Shown: piece after piece, positions 8,799 to 17,590 of the stretch | How the letters are laid out: each line of letters starts with the position of its first letter | How positions within the stretch are numbered: the first letter of the stretch is position 1 | Source: Cytobacillus pseudoceanisediminis | Lineage (GTDB): Bacteria; Bacillota; Bacilli; Bacillales; Cytobacillaceae | Length of the DNA: 64,000 bases | Direction: 5' to 3' | NCBI RefSeq assembly: GCF_023516215.1 | Contig: NZ_CP097349.1 | Coordinates: 4,864,001 to 4,928,000, forward strand | Position numbers and translations under genes: made by a program | Notes under the pieces: generated by a model | What the model saw: the letters and a program-made list of their open reading frames with translations, nothing else | Databases searched by the model: none | What the model was told of the DNA's origin: nothing

Positions 8799-10125
8799 TT
8801 GGGTGATGATAAAATGGAAAAAGATCCGTTTAAGAGGGCATTCAGTGATCTGGAGGAATTGGTAGATAAGATCCGCGATGTCCTGGAATGCCCTGTTACA
8901 ATAGAAGATGTTAACCATCGCCTGCTGGCCTACAGTACACATGATGACCAGACAGATACTGCAAGAATTGCAACGATTATCAGCAGAAAGGTTCCTGAAA
9001 AAGTGATTAATCGTTTATGGAAGGAACGTGTGATTCCGCAGCTGATGCAAAGCGGAGAACCGCTTAGAATCCCTGAAATAAAGGAAATAGGACTTGGAAA
9101 TCGGGTAGCCATTTCCATACGCAATCATAATGAAGTATTAGGCTACATATGGGCAGTTGAAGAAGAAACCCTCTTGACAGAAAGCAAGCTGAACCTGCTT
9201 AAGCTTGCTGCACAGTCTGCAAGGACGGAAATGCTTAGATTAAACGCCCAAAAGAAAAAAGAGCTGAGGGATACCGGGATTTTTCTGGGAGCTGTTAACC
9301 GGCCATTTCCAAAGCCATGATGAAATTGCAGAAAGGTTTGAGGAGTTAAGCATTAAACCGCCATCGCCGTTTGCTGTACTTGTCTTTAGGTTTAAAGAAG
9401 AAGTTACCTCTAAAATAGAACAAAATATCATTTATCTGATCACGACGAGCCAAAAGGTTCATATAACCTTTCATGCAGCGATGGGAAATGAATTTATTAT
9501 TCTGGCAGCGCCTCCAGATCCTGCTTTTTCTGAAAGTGCTTTTATAGAATTTATCCGTTTTTTCATCGATCAAATGAATACGCGGTTTAGCATTGGTTAT
9601 ATTAGCGGGGCAACTGGAACAACTTATCAACACTATGAAAAAGTTGAAAAAAGCTATCAGGAGGCACTGCAGGTCCTGCGCCTTAAAGAACAATTTCCCG
9701 AAGAGATTCATCATGTTTATAGCTATCAGCAGCTTGGCATTTTTCGCTATCTTGATGCCATACTCGAAAAGAAACGGCTGGAACCATATGAGCATCCGGC
9801 TATCGAAAAGCTTAAAAAATATGATCTTGAGCATCGGACCAATCTGCTGGCTACTCTGGAAGCCTTTATTGATCATGACAGCAATGTGAATGAAACAGCT
9901 AAAAAGCTGCATATCCATATGAATACATTGAATTATCGCTTAAAGAGGATAACCGATATCGGGGAAGTGGATCTGAAGAATACAAATACAAAACTTTCTT
10001 TATATCTTGAACTTAAAATCCGGAGAATCGAAAGAAGAGCCCCCATTTGTAGATTTCCACAAATGGAGGCTCTTTTATTTTATCAATTCAACAATGACAG
10101 CGCTTTACAAAAATTATTATACTGA
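8799..10125 (+). CDS. adeR: PucR-family activator of alanine dehydrogenase, frameshifted
   Basis: An N-terminal sensor region is followed by a C-terminal PucR-type helix-turn-helix ([20 protein letters not shown]). The next gene is ald, so this is the AdeR-type activator that senses alanine and activates ald in B. subtilis. The frame changes between 9265 and 9283, in GGGATTTTTC. Removing one base restores [18 protein letters not shown], so this is one of few sites with an apparent extra base. TTG 8799 is 8 bases after AAGGAG; ATG 8814 is an alternative. The frame runs through a terminator to 10125. The true stop may be TAG 10050-10052, reached if the C5 run at 10040-10044 is one short. Confidence 0.85.
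10037..10080 (+). terminator. Intrinsic terminator between adeR and ald
   Basis: A 14-bp stem with one mismatch (GAGCCCCCATTTGT / ACAAATGGAGGCTC) is followed by TTTTATTTTAT. It lies inside the open frame of adeR as given, which argues that the annotated adeR end is too late. Confidence 0.75.
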
Positions 10126-10168
10126 CAATAGTAAATATCAATTTGATAGATTGAAAGGGGATTTTTCC

Positions 10169-11299
10169 ATGATTATTGGAGTACCTAAAGAGATTAAAAA
10201 TAACGAAAATCGTGTTGCTGCGACACCAGCAAGCGTTGATGCATTAGTAAAAGCCGGACATAAAGTACTTGTAGAAATTGACGCAGGTATTGGAAGCGGT
10301 TTCACAAATGAAGATTATACAGAAGTAGGAGCTGTTATTGTAGATACAGCTGCAGAGGCATGGAATGCTGAAATGGTTATGAAGGTTAAAGAGCCTCTAG
10401 CTTCTGAGTATGGTTATTTCCGTGAAGGTTTGGTTCTTTTCACATACCTTCACCTTGCAGCAGAGCCTGAGCTTGCAAAAGCATTAACTGAAAAAGGTGT
10501 TACAGCTATTGCGTATGAAACAGTAGAAGTGAACCGTACATTGCCTCTTCTTACTCCAATGAGTGAAGTAGCAGGACGCATGTCTGCTCAGATTGGAGCT
10601 CAATTCCTTCAGAAGACAAATGGCGGAATGGGTATTCTTCTGGCAGGTGTTCCAGGCGTTTCACGCGGAAAAGTTACCATCATTGGCGGCGGTGTAGTTG
10701 GAATCAACGCAGCGAAAATGGCAATCGGGCTTGGCGCGCAAGTTACGATCATCGACTTAAGCCCAGAGCGTCTGCGTCAGCTTGACGATATCTTCGGAAA
10801 CAGCATCCAAACTTTAATGTCTAATCCTTTCAACATTGCACAAGCTGTTAAAGATGCTGACCTGGTAATTGGTGCGGTTCTAATCCCAGGAGCTAAAGCG
10901 CCTAAGCTTGTAACGGAAGAAATGATTAAAACAATGAAGCCTGGTTCAGTAGTTGTTGACGTGGCGATTGATCAAGGCGGTATTTTCGAAACAGTTGATC
11001 ATATTACAACTCATGATAACCCAACTTACGATAAGCATGGCGTTGTTCACTATGCAGTTGCAAACATGCCTGGTGCCGTTCCAAGAACATCTACAATTGC
11101 TCTTACAAACGTTACAATCAATTACGCACTGCAGATTGCAAACAAAGGTGTTGTTAAAGCTATTGAAGACAATGCAGCACTTAAGCTTGGCGTTAACGTC
11201 GTAAACGGCAGCATCACATATCCAGCGGTTGCGAAAGATCTTGGCTATGAGTATGTTTCTGTCGAAGATGCATTTGCTAAAGTAAAAGCAGCTAACTAA
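10169..11299 (+). CDS. ald: Alanine dehydrogenase
   Basis: 376 residues, the family's usual length. It catalyses NAD-dependent reversible deamination of L-alanine to pyruvate and ammonia, needed for alanine catabolism and sporulation in Bacillus. The N terminus [17 protein letters not shown] is the family signature. The nucleotide-binding loop [15 protein letters not shown] is near residue 170, and the [11 protein letters not shown] segment is conserved. The start at 10169 is 8 bases after GAAAGGGG. Activation by the upstream AdeR is expected from B. subtilis. No frameshift is evident. Confidence 0.98.
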   Translation: MIIGVPKEIKNNENRVAATPASVDALVKAGHKVLVEIDAGIGSGFTNEDYTEVGAVIVDTAAEAWNAEMVMKVKEPLASEYGYFREGLVLFTYLHLAAEPELAKALTEKGVTAIAYETVEVNRTLPLLTPMSEVAGRMSAQIGAQFLQKTNGGMGILLAGVPGVSRGKVTIIGGGVVGINAAKMAIGLGAQVTIIDLSPERLRQLDDIFGNSIQTLMSNPFNIAQAVKDADLVIGAVLIPGAKAPKLVTEEMIKTMKPGSVVVDVAIDQGGIFETVDHITTHDNPTYDKHGVVHYAVANMPGAVPRTSTIALTNVTINYALQIANKGVVKAIEDNAALKLGVNVVNGSITYPAVAKDLGYEYVSVEDAFAKVKAAN

Positions 11300-11306
11300 T
11301 AGATCA

Positions 11307-11340
11307 AATCCCCTTGGCCAAAAGGCTAAGGGGATTTTGT
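11307..11340 (+). terminator. Intrinsic terminator of ald
   Basis: AATCCCCTTGGCC pairs with GGCTAAGGGGATT (one G-T pair) around AAAA, followed by a short T-rich tract. Confidence 0.85.
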
Positions 11341-11350
11341 TTTACCAAGG

Positions 11351-11806
11351 CTCCTTCCGCTTTTCTAATGCTGTCCAGCTCCAGCGCCTACCCCCTCGAG
11401 GTCACAAGCTTGTCTAGTTTCGGCTCCTAGGGACTCGGGGTCATAAGCCGTTTCCTTTCAGAAGGAAAAACCCCTTCTTACAGGGGCCGTCTTATGCTAG
11501 ACGTCCCTGGGCAGTCGCCTCAACATTTCTTCAATCCGTCCAAAAGGTTAAAGAACAGCCTTTTAACCGGCTCGTCTTATGCTTGAGGCCCGCAGGATGC
11601 GGGTCATGCAGACGTTGCCACAGGACGTGGAGGTTTTAGTCTGCGTTCCTTTAAAAGCGGGCGCCTTCCGCTTTTCTAATGCTCTCCAGCTCCAGCGCCT
11701 ACCCCCTCGAGGTCACAAGCCAATCCTCCCAAAAAGGCAAAGGACGCCTTTCCGTGAGGCCGGTCTTGTGCTTGTCGGGGTGGGCAAGGCGCTTCCGCAT
11801 TTCTAG
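11351..11806. repeat. Interspersed repeat element, one long and one short copy in tandem
   Basis: No convincing gene lies between ald and 11878. The segment at 11384-11500 is nearly identical to 26404-26530, sharing blocks such as CTACCCCCTCGAGGTCACAA and GGGACTCGGGGTCATAAGCC. A second shared block is GATGCGGGTCATGCAGACG. From 11661 the leader CTTCCGCTTTTCTAATGCT restarts and a shorter copy follows to about 11806. Open frames here have no family resemblance. This is a GC-rich noncoding repeat of the kind scattered through Bacillaceae intergenic regions. Confidence 0.8.
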
Positions 11807-11877
11807 TAGCCCACTCAAAATGCGGACATCTGCATATTAAATAGAGAAGGCATTGAAAATTAAGGAGGTTACCCTGC

Positions 11878-12119
11878 ATGTATTATTATAGAGGCCCATA
11901 TAGAAACGGGGGCGAAAGGTTCTTCTTTTTAGGAGCTCCTTTTGTCGGCGGCCTGCTCGGCGGTTTCCTGGGAGGGGGCTGGGAGCAGCATTATTTGCTC
12001 CCCGTCCATTTTACGGCCCTCCGCCGCCATTCTATGGCCCGCCAGCTGCACCATATGCTCCTTATGGCGGAGGCGGATACCCTGGCTATGGACCATATGG
12101 AAACCCTTATTATCGCTGA
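11878..12119 (+). CDS. Gly/Pro/Tyr-rich small protein, possible spore coat-like, frameshifted
   Basis: The repaired product is about 80 residues: MYYYRGPYRNGGERFFFLG, then a Gly-rich hydrophobic stretch, then a Pro-Tyr-Gly-rich tail ending GNPYYR. Such tails are common in small coat or exosporium-associated proteins, but I cannot name a family. The frame must shift in the G5 run at 11974-11978; one more G gives GGGLGAALFAPRPFYG and a stop at 12117-12119. Read as given, the frame runs through the terminator, which argues for the repair. AAGGAGG lies 9 bases before the ATG. The nearby yuzC is also Tyr-rich and coat-like. Confidence 0.65.
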
Positions 12120-12125
12120 ACAGGT

Positions 12126-12153
12126 AAAAGCTCTCTTGATTGAGAGCTTTTTT
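12126..12153 (+). terminator. Intrinsic terminator
   Basis: A perfect 10-bp stem AAAAGCTCTC / GAGAGCTTTT with a 6-nt loop and a T run. It lies seven bases after the repaired stop of the Gly/Tyr-rich gene. Confidence 0.85.
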
Positions 12154-12165
12154 ATTTATGTTTTC

Positions 12166-12581
12166 TTACATCCATCTCAGCTTTAATGTAAGATCACAGC
12201 ATTTCTGGGAATCCTCCTTATCAGACTCGAAATGGAGGCTGAGCCCGTCAGGTGTATAGGACACCGCAGGAATTTGGGAAATTCCTGTTGATTTTATCAT
12301 TTTTTCGACTGCATCCTTTTTTGACTGCTGAGCGGCTGACATCAGTTCATAAGAAAACTTTTTTGACTCTGCCATATTTACAAGCAATGTACTGGCGTCC
12401 CTCATGAGGACTTCCATTTTTTAGCGGAGCTCATGAACATTTGAGGATCGACAGCTGGAAAGGTTCTATAGAAATGGACAGGATGATAATAAGACTGATA
12501 TGCATGCGGATAATTCCAGCAGTTTTGAAGCTGAGGGTTGTATCCAGGCTTTGGGTAGCGAAAATAATAATAGGGGTACAT
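12166..12581 (-). CDS. yuzC: YuzC-type spore protein, frameshifted
   Basis: About 138 residues after repair. The Tyr/His-rich N terminus (MYPYYYFRYPKPGYNPQ, later FPAVDPQMFMSSAKK) joins a C-terminal domain with MRDASTLLVNMAESKKFSYE and CCDLTLKLRW. B. subtilis YuzC, a spore-associated protein, has this two-part structure as I remember it. The halves meet if the A6 run (T6 at 12417-12422 on the given strand) has a seventh base. The start at 12581 follows AAAGGGG by 9 bases. Confidence 0.72.
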
Positions 12582-12854
12582 CCGGATCTGCCCCTTTCGA
12601 TTAATAATTAATGCACGCATTCCCAATATATGAAACGAAGGCTTTTCCTATGAGAAAACAAAATGAAATGCTTTCTCGCAAAAATGTGGCTTGCACCCTG
12701 CATAGATAAAATGGGTTTGCATAAGGTGCATTAGAAAGGCAATTTTTATAAGGATTGATCTAATTAGAAAAGGGGTAAAAGAACCGCATGAAGAATATAT
12801 TAGTGTAATGAATATAAATAAGTGAGCACTGCTTACATAGATGGGAGGCCCCGG

Positions 12855-13478
12855 ATGGAACTGGAACTGATATTGGAAATTATTGAGAATAACGGATATT
12901 TGGGGCTGTTTCTTTGGCTTTGGGTAGGGGTCTTTATTTTTCCTGTGCCAAATGAATTGATCGTGATGACTGTTGGACTTTCTTCCTCTTTAAAAACACT
13001 TCACCCTGTGCTTGCTTTCATTGTCATTTATCTTGGCATCCTGGCTGCACTGTCAACCTGTTATACAATCGGACGTTTGATCGGCAGGCCATTGCTGAAA
13101 TACTTTCAAAAAAGTAAAAGAATGTCTAAAACGATTGATGCTTCTTTAAAACTAATGGAGAAGTATCATGCCTTTTCCCTCTCCTTCAGTTATTTTGTTC
13201 CGGGTATCAGAAATTTCCTCCCTTTCTTATACGGCTTCAGTAAATTGCCATTTAAAAAATTCGCTTTGTTTGCATATAGCGGCGCCCTGTTATGGCTGTC
13301 TGTGACTTTTACGATCGGCTATGTATTTGGAGATCATATTGATGCCATCATCAAACATGAAAAAGAATTACTGCTTAGCCTGGCAGGCTTGACTTTGCTC
13401 TTCCTCATTTTTCGCTTCACCAGAAGAAAGCGCGGGAAGGAGCAAGAAAAACTGCATGATCAGGGGTTGGGACTTTAA
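12855..13478 (+). CDS. DedA family membrane protein
   Basis: 207 residues with about five membrane helices and the DedA/SNARE-associated signatures: FPVPNELI near residue 30, a Gly-Arg motif (YTIGRLIGRP), and the FVPGIRNFLPFLYGFSKL block. DedA proteins are lipid scramblase or transporter-like proteins (undecaprenyl phosphate or phosphatidylethanolamine in characterised members). Which lipid is moved here cannot be read from sequence. The start at 12855 is 6 bases after GGGAGG. It stands alone, with a terminator right after it. Confidence 0.88.
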   Translation: MELELILEIIENNGYLGLFLWLWVGVFIFPVPNELIVMTVGLSSSLKTLHPVLAFIVIYLGILAALSTCYTIGRLIGRPLLKYFQKSKRMSKTIDASLKLMEKYHAFSLSFSYFVPGIRNFLPFLYGFSKLPFKKFALFAYSGALLWLSVTFTIGYVFGDHIDAIIKHEKELLLSLAGLTLLFLIFRFTRRKRGKEQEKLHDQGLGL

Positions 13479-13483
13479 ATATA

Positions 13484-13513
13484 AAAAGGCAGCCTGGAAA
13501 GCTGCCTTTTTTA
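13484..13513. terminator. Bidirectional terminator after the DedA gene
   Basis: AAAAGGCAGC pairs with GCTGCCTTTT around a 7-nt loop and is followed by T. It lies between convergent genes. Confidence 0.85.
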
Positions 13514-13514
13514 T

Positions 13515-13697
13515 TTAATACTGATTGCGGTGCTCTACCAGGTCGATGGCTCCCAGTACAATATGGGCGAGCCCGAAACCAACGATGGTATCTGATAACA
13601 TGTTATTGGTTCTGCGGTTTTGTTTCATTGCATATCCAGCCGCAGTAACAGCGGTGCCGAGAACAGTTGGAATTAATCCTTCGCGAACGCGATTCAT
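13515..13697 (-). CDS. Small membrane protein of the 'asparagine synthase'-misannotated family
   Basis: 60 residues, with MNRVREGLIPTVLGTAVTAA at the N terminus and a second hydrophobic helix (IVGFGLAHIVLGAIDLV). I recall very similar Bacillus proteins labelled 'asparagine synthase', but the protein is far too short and lacks any such domain. Two short membrane helices are predicted. The ATG at 13697 follows GAGGTG by 6 bases and is preferred to the upstream GTG. Function unknown. Confidence 0.75.
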   Translation of the reverse strand: MNRVREGLIPTVLGTAVTAAGYAMKQNRRTNNMLSDTIVGFGLAHIVLGAIDLVEHRNQY

Positions 13698-13804
13698 GAC
13701 GGTCACCTCTTATTTTTTGATTGTCCTACAGGACATACATAGTTTGTTCTTATATAATGAAGTATAGTATGACAACATTTTACATATGGAAAGGGGATAG
13801 GGGA

Positions 13805-14188
13805 ATGGAGTTGAAAGATACATTAATCGAAACACTCGGAATGGAAATTGTGTCACTTGAAAAGGGCCGTGTAGTTGCTACCATGCCTGTTGATGAACGC
13901 ACCCGCCAGCCGTTTGGCCTGCTGCATGGAGGGGCGTCTGTCGCCCTTGCGGAAACTGTTGCAAGCATAGGAGCTTTTGAACTTTGCGATAAAGAAGCGG
14001 AATCTGTTGCAGGGCTTGAAATCAATGCCAACCATATACGTGCTAAAAAGGATGGAATTGTAACGGCTGTCGCAACAGTGCTGCATCAGGGAAGAACCAC
14101 AATGGTATGGGATATCAAAATAACGGATGAAAATGACAAGCTGATATGCACATCCAGATGCACAATGGCCGTAATAAAAAGAAAATAA
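13805..14188 (+). CDS. yuxO: Hotdog-fold thioesterase (YuxO/PaaI type)
   Basis: 127 residues with the PaaI/4HBT signature: FGLLHGGASVALAET near residue 35, then GLEINANHIRAKKDG and a central beta sheet. Family members hydrolyse acyl-CoA or aryl-CoA thioesters, for example DHNA-CoA in menaquinone synthesis. B. subtilis yuxO lies between comA and mrp; here it is next to and convergent with mrp, but no com genes are seen. The start at 13805 is chosen for the AAAGGGGATAGGGGA leader; the open frame extends further without a site. Confidence 0.85.
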   Translation: MELKDTLIETLGMEIVSLEKGRVVATMPVDERTRQPFGLLHGGASVALAETVASIGAFELCDKEAESVAGLEINANHIRAKKDGIVTAVATVLHQGRTTMVWDIKITDENDKLICTSRCTMAVIKRK

Positions 14189-14196
14189 AAAATAAC

Positions 14197-14226
14197 AAAA
14201 CCGCAAGAGGATTTCTTGCGGTTTTC
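14197..14226. terminator. Bidirectional terminator between yuxO and mrpG
   Basis: A perfect 12-bp stem (AAAACCGCAAGA / TCTTGCGGTTTT) with a 5-nt loop, between convergent genes. Confidence 0.88.
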
Positions 14227-14229
14227 CAT

Positions 14230-14598
14230 TTATTGTTCCTTGCTGCCTGCCTTTTTCATATGTGGTGCATCTTTTAAGTCATCCTGTACACTTTTATCCC
14301 ATAGCTCTACACCGGAGTTATAAGCTGCCCGGGCAATTAAATGCCCGGCTACAGGTGAAGTCATGAAGATGAATATAATTCCGAGCAGCACTCTGGAATT
14401 GAAAAAGCCATCTTTAACATAAAAGAACAGCAGGGCTCCGAGCAGAATGGACATAACCCCCAGTGTAGCGGACTTTGATGCGGCATGGTTCCTGGTATAG
14501 ATATCAGGAAGCCTGATAACACCATATGCTGCGACAAGGCTTAAAAAGGCTCCCAAAATAATCAGCACAATAATGACAATATTAGCGATCTCGTTCAT
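14230..14598 (-). CDS. mrpG: Mrp antiporter subunit MrpG
   Basis: 123 residues beginning MNEIANIVIIVLIILGAFLS, with the family block GVIRLPDIYTRNHAASKSAT. MrpG is the last small subunit of the seven-subunit Na+/H+ antiporter. As given, the frame is continuous with mrpF and looks like one 211-residue fusion. I place the MrpG start at ATG 14598, the usual N terminus, overlapping the repaired end of mrpF by 17 bases. The C terminus extends into the bidirectional terminator region. Confidence 0.88.
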   Translation of the reverse strand: MNEIANIVIIVLIILGAFLSLVAAYGVIRLPDIYTRNHAASKSATLGVMSILLGALLFFYVKDGFFNSRVLLGIIFIFMTSPVAGHLIARAAYNSGVELWDKSVQDDLKDAPHMKKAGSKEQ

Positions 14599-14865
14599 TT
14601 TCGATAATAACCCCTTCTCCAGATATTTAGAGAAGGCTACGGTCCCTATAAAGGCAAGGATCCCGATCAGAAGGATAACCTCCACAAACGCACTTGTATT
14701 AAGGGCGATAGAAATCAATGCAACAATTGCAACAAGATTTATGCCAATAGCATCAAGTGCAACCACACGGTCTGGTGTGGTCGGCCCTTTTATCACTCTG
14801 TAAATCAAACCGATGGTGGCAGCCGAAATGATAAGGATGGCACTTAGAACAATAGTATTCAGCAT
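14582..14865 (-). CDS. mrpF: Mrp antiporter subunit MrpF, frameshifted at 3' end
   Basis: Three membrane helices, starting MLNTIVLSAILIISAATIG, with the conserved RVIKGPTTPDRVVALDA loop, which holds the essential Asp region. If the C4 run at 14611-14614 has a fifth base the protein reads YLEKGVIIENERDR and stops at 14582-14584. That gives exactly 94 residues, the usual MrpF length. Without the repair it is falsely fused to MrpG. Role: small membrane subunit of the Mrp complex. Confidence 0.85.
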
Positions 14866-15347
14866 TACCGGCTCACCTCCAAGATTGCTTTTTCAAACGA
14901 GTTCCTGATTGAATCAATGGTTTCCTCTGCATCTTCAATATCAATTGCATGAATGTAAAGAATCTTATTATCCGGGGAAACGTCTACAACCAATGTCCCC
15001 GGAGTCAGTGTGATCAAATTCGATAGTACTGTAATTTCCCAGTCCTTTTTTAGGACAGTGGGGTAGGCAAAAATGCCTGGCCGCATATCAAGCTTGGGTC
15101 TTAACAATACTTTGAGCACCCCGATGTTCGCTAAGATAAGCTCTTTGATGAAAAGAAACAAAAGATTGATTACCGCCACAACTCTTAATAGATAAAAGCG
15201 TGAATCGAAAAATCTTCTGAAAGTAAAGATGATGAGCAGGCCAAAAAGGTATCCTTTAAGGAACGCAACCGGTTCGTATGATCCTGTTAAAAACATCCAC
15301 ATAAACCCAAGGAACACATTTAATAATATTTGAAATGCCATACTCAA
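14865..15347 (-). CDS. mrpE: Mrp antiporter subunit MrpE
   Basis: 160 residues, normal for the family. Short N-terminal helices are followed by a soluble domain with KKDWEITVLSNLITLTPGTL and VDVSPDNKILYIHAID, both MrpE hallmarks. It supports assembly and activity of the Mrp complex. It overlaps mrpD by 4 bases and shares one base with the mrpF start, so translational coupling is likely. Confidence 0.95.
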   Translation of the reverse strand: MSMAFQILLNVFLGFMWMFLTGSYEPVAFLKGYLFGLLIIFTFRRFFDSRFYLLRVVAVINLLFLFIKELILANIGVLKVLLRPKLDMRPGIFAYPTVLKKDWEITVLSNLITLTPGTLVVDVSPDNKILYIHAIDIEDAEETIDSIRNSFEKAILEVSR

Positions 15348-16837
15348 TACTCCTTTAAAACTGCTTCAATATATATTTCTGGATTTGCAAGAGTTTCAGC
15401 AGCCTGTAAGATATACGGATAAACATACTCCGAGCCGGCTCCGTAGAAAACGGCAATGACAACAAGGATAACCGGGGCAATCATCATTTTGCCGACAGGT
15501 ACTTTGTCTTCCCCTTTATAGGCGCGAGGTGTACCCCAAAAGCCATTAATGAAGACTTTCATGATTGAGAACAGCACAAGAAGACTGGACATTAAAACAA
15601 TCCCTGCTCCCCAGTAATGTTCTGCTTCGAAACCGCCTTTAACAATTAGAAGCTTTCCAACAAATCCGCTTAACGGCGGGATTCCCGCAAGAGCAAGCGC
15701 TGCGATGAAAAAGGTCCAGCCCAGACCAGGATAGCGCTTGATCAACCCGCTTATCTTATGCAGGTTGCTTGTACCGGCTATCGCTATAACGATGCCGGCA
15801 AGTAAAAATAGAGCCGCCTTAATAATCATATCATGAATCAAATAGAAGATGGACCCGGTAAGGGAATCAGTCGTCATCGCTGATACTCCAAACAAAATCG
15901 CCCCTACAGCAATAATGATATTGTAGATGATAATTTTCTTAATATCCCAGTAGGCAATTGCTCCAATGACTCCGGCGATGATCGACATAACCGCCAAAAA
16001 GCTCAAGAGCTGATGGGTAAAGCCAGTATCATGATAAAAGAACAACGTATAGGTTCTTGTAATGGAGTAAACTCCGACTTTTGTCAGCAGCGCTCCGAAT
16101 AAAGCCAAAACAGGAGCAGGCGGCGCATAGTAAGAGCCCGGCATCCAGAAATATAAAGGAAAAATGGCTCCTTTCAATCCAAATACGATTAAAAACAGCA
16201 CAGCAATCACTGTAATGATTCCAGGGGGATTCCCTTGGCTGGCTTCGCTGATGCGGACGGATATATGCGCCATATTGAGTGTTCCAACAACGGAATAAAG
16301 GTAGGCTACAGCTATAACAAACAGAGCGGAAGATATAACGTTTACAAGGATATATTTAATGGACTCCCTAAGCTGTGCCTTCTTTCCTCCCAGTACAAGC
16401 AATACATAGGAAGCCATCAGCATAACCTCAAAAAATACGAAAAGGTTGAAGATATCTCCTGTTGTAAACGCACCGTTCACGCCAACAATTAAAAAGTTGA
16501 AGGCAGCATAATAGTAAAACTTCTCTCTGGCTTCCCCAATGCTCCAAAATGAATAAATCAAGCATAGAAATGCTATTATACTGGTTGTCAGCACCAGCAG
16601 AGCTGACATCATGTCAGAAACAAGCGTGATCCCAAACGGAGCCTCCCAGCTTGAAACATCCAGCGTTTGTATCCCGTCAACTCGAACCTTCTGAACCAGC
16701 AAGGCAGAAAAAATGATTGCAATCACTGATGAAATGCCTGCAATCCACCTTTGCAGCATAATTCTCTTAGCGGCGAAGATGAGAAGGACACCCGTAACTA
16801 AAGGGATCAGGATGGGCAATATTAAAAAGTTAATCAT
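15344..16837 (-). CDS. mrpD: Mrp antiporter subunit MrpD (NuoN/NuoM-like)
   Basis: 497 residues and about 14 membrane helices. It belongs to the proton-translocating NADH-quinone oxidoreductase/antiporter family. A conserved Glu lies in the FEVMLMASYVLL helix, Lys residues sit in the central helices (FGLKGAIFPLYFWMPGSY), and the family block PPLSGFVGKL is present. With MrpA it forms the ion path of the Na+/H+ antiporter. It overlaps mrpC by 8 bases. No break is visible. Confidence 0.96.
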   Translation of the reverse strand: MINFLILPILIPLVTGVLLIFAAKRIMLQRWIAGISSVIAIIFSALLVQKVRVDGIQTLDVSSWEAPFGITLVSDMMSALLVLTTSIIAFLCLIYSFWSIGEAREKFYYYAAFNFLIVGVNGAFTTGDIFNLFVFFEVMLMASYVLLVLGGKKAQLRESIKYILVNVISSALFVIAVAYLYSVVGTLNMAHISVRISEASQGNPPGIITVIAVLFLIVFGLKGAIFPLYFWMPGSYYAPPAPVLALFGALLTKVGVYSITRTYTLFFYHDTGFTHQLLSFLAVMSIIAGVIGAIAYWDIKKIIIYNIIIAVGAILFGVSAMTTDSLTGSIFYLIHDMIIKAALFLLAGIVIAIAGTSNLHKISGLIKRYPGLGWTFFIAALALAGIPPLSGFVGKLLIVKGGFEAEHYWGAGIVLMSSLLVLFSIMKVFINGFWGTPRAYKGEDKVPVGKMMIAPVILVVIAVFYGAGSEYVYPYILQAAETLANPEIYIEAVLKEY

Positions 16838-17168
16838 TTCCTTCAGTTCCTCTCATTCGATCCATATTATCAGTGCCAAGCTCCTGGTAGGCACGGTATG
16901 CCAGTACAAGGAAAAACGCAGTGACCCCGAAGCTGATTACAATTGCCGTCAGGATAAGAGCCTGGGGAATCGGATCGGTATAGGGTGCTTTTTCGCCCAG
17001 CAGCGGGGCAGATCCTGTTTTTAAACCGCCCATCGTTAATATCAGCATATGTGCCCCATGACTTAAAAGACCGGTTCCGACAATAATGCGAAGCAAGCTT
17101 TTTGACAGCATGAGATAAGTAGCTGACATAAATAAAATACCAATTACGAAAGCCATTAATATTTCCAT
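16830..17168 (-). CDS. mrpC: Mrp antiporter subunit MrpC (NuoK-like)
   Basis: 112 residues and three membrane helices, starting MEILMAFVIGILFMSATYLM. It has the NuoK/MnhC block GTGLLSHGAHMLILTMGG and the loop DPIPQALILTAIVISF, with its conserved Pro and Thr. It shares one base with the end of mrpB. Confidence 0.96.
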   Translation of the reverse strand: MEILMAFVIGILFMSATYLMLSKSLLRIIVGTGLLSHGAHMLILTMGGLKTGSAPLLGEKAPYTDPIPQALILTAIVISFGVTAFFLVLAYRAYQELGTDNMDRMRGTEGND

Positions 17169-17590
17169 TATTCATCCTCCCCTATCGTTTGAATAATGGT
17201 CATCGTAACGCCAACAACAACCAGAAAAACACCCAGGTCAAACAGTGTAGCTGTATGGAGGGAAGTGTCCCCCAGGACTGGCAAGTCAACATGTCCAAAA
17301 GCATGGGTAAGGAAAGGGACATTAAATAGCAATGCTCCCGCCCCTGTACCAATTGCAAATAGCAGTCCAACTGCAATCATGTGAATATAATTGACAGGAA
17401 GGATTTTTGAGACAGTTTTCATGTCAAAAGCCAGCAGCAGCAGAACGATTGCCCCCGATGTCAGCAAACCGCCGACGAATCCGCCCCCCGGTGTATAATG
17501 ACCGGCAAAAAAGATATGGATAGAGAAAAGAACAATGAGAAACAAAACTACTTTCGTAGCGGTCTGCAGAATAATATCATTTGTTTTCAT
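17168..17590 (-). CDS. mrpB: Mrp antiporter subunit MrpB
   Basis: 140 residues and four membrane helices. The MnhB signatures are HIFFAGHYTPGGGFVGGLLT near residue 25 and the C-terminal LFDLGVFLVVVGVTMTII. It overlaps the mrpA end by 14 bases. The organisation mrpABCDEFG is complete. Confidence 0.96.
   Translation of the reverse strand: MKTNDIILQTATKVVLFLIVLFSIHIFFAGHYTPGGGFVGGLLTSGAIVLLLLAFDMKTVSKILPVNYIHMIAVGLLFAIGTGAGALLFNVPFLTHAFGHVDLPVLGDTSLHTATLFDLGVFLVVVGVTMTIIQTIGEDE

Noticed and set aside
11579..11879. Open frames of 67-75 codons within the interspersed repeat
   Set aside because: They fall on both strands of a repeated GC-rich element, lack ribosome sites and show no family resemblance.
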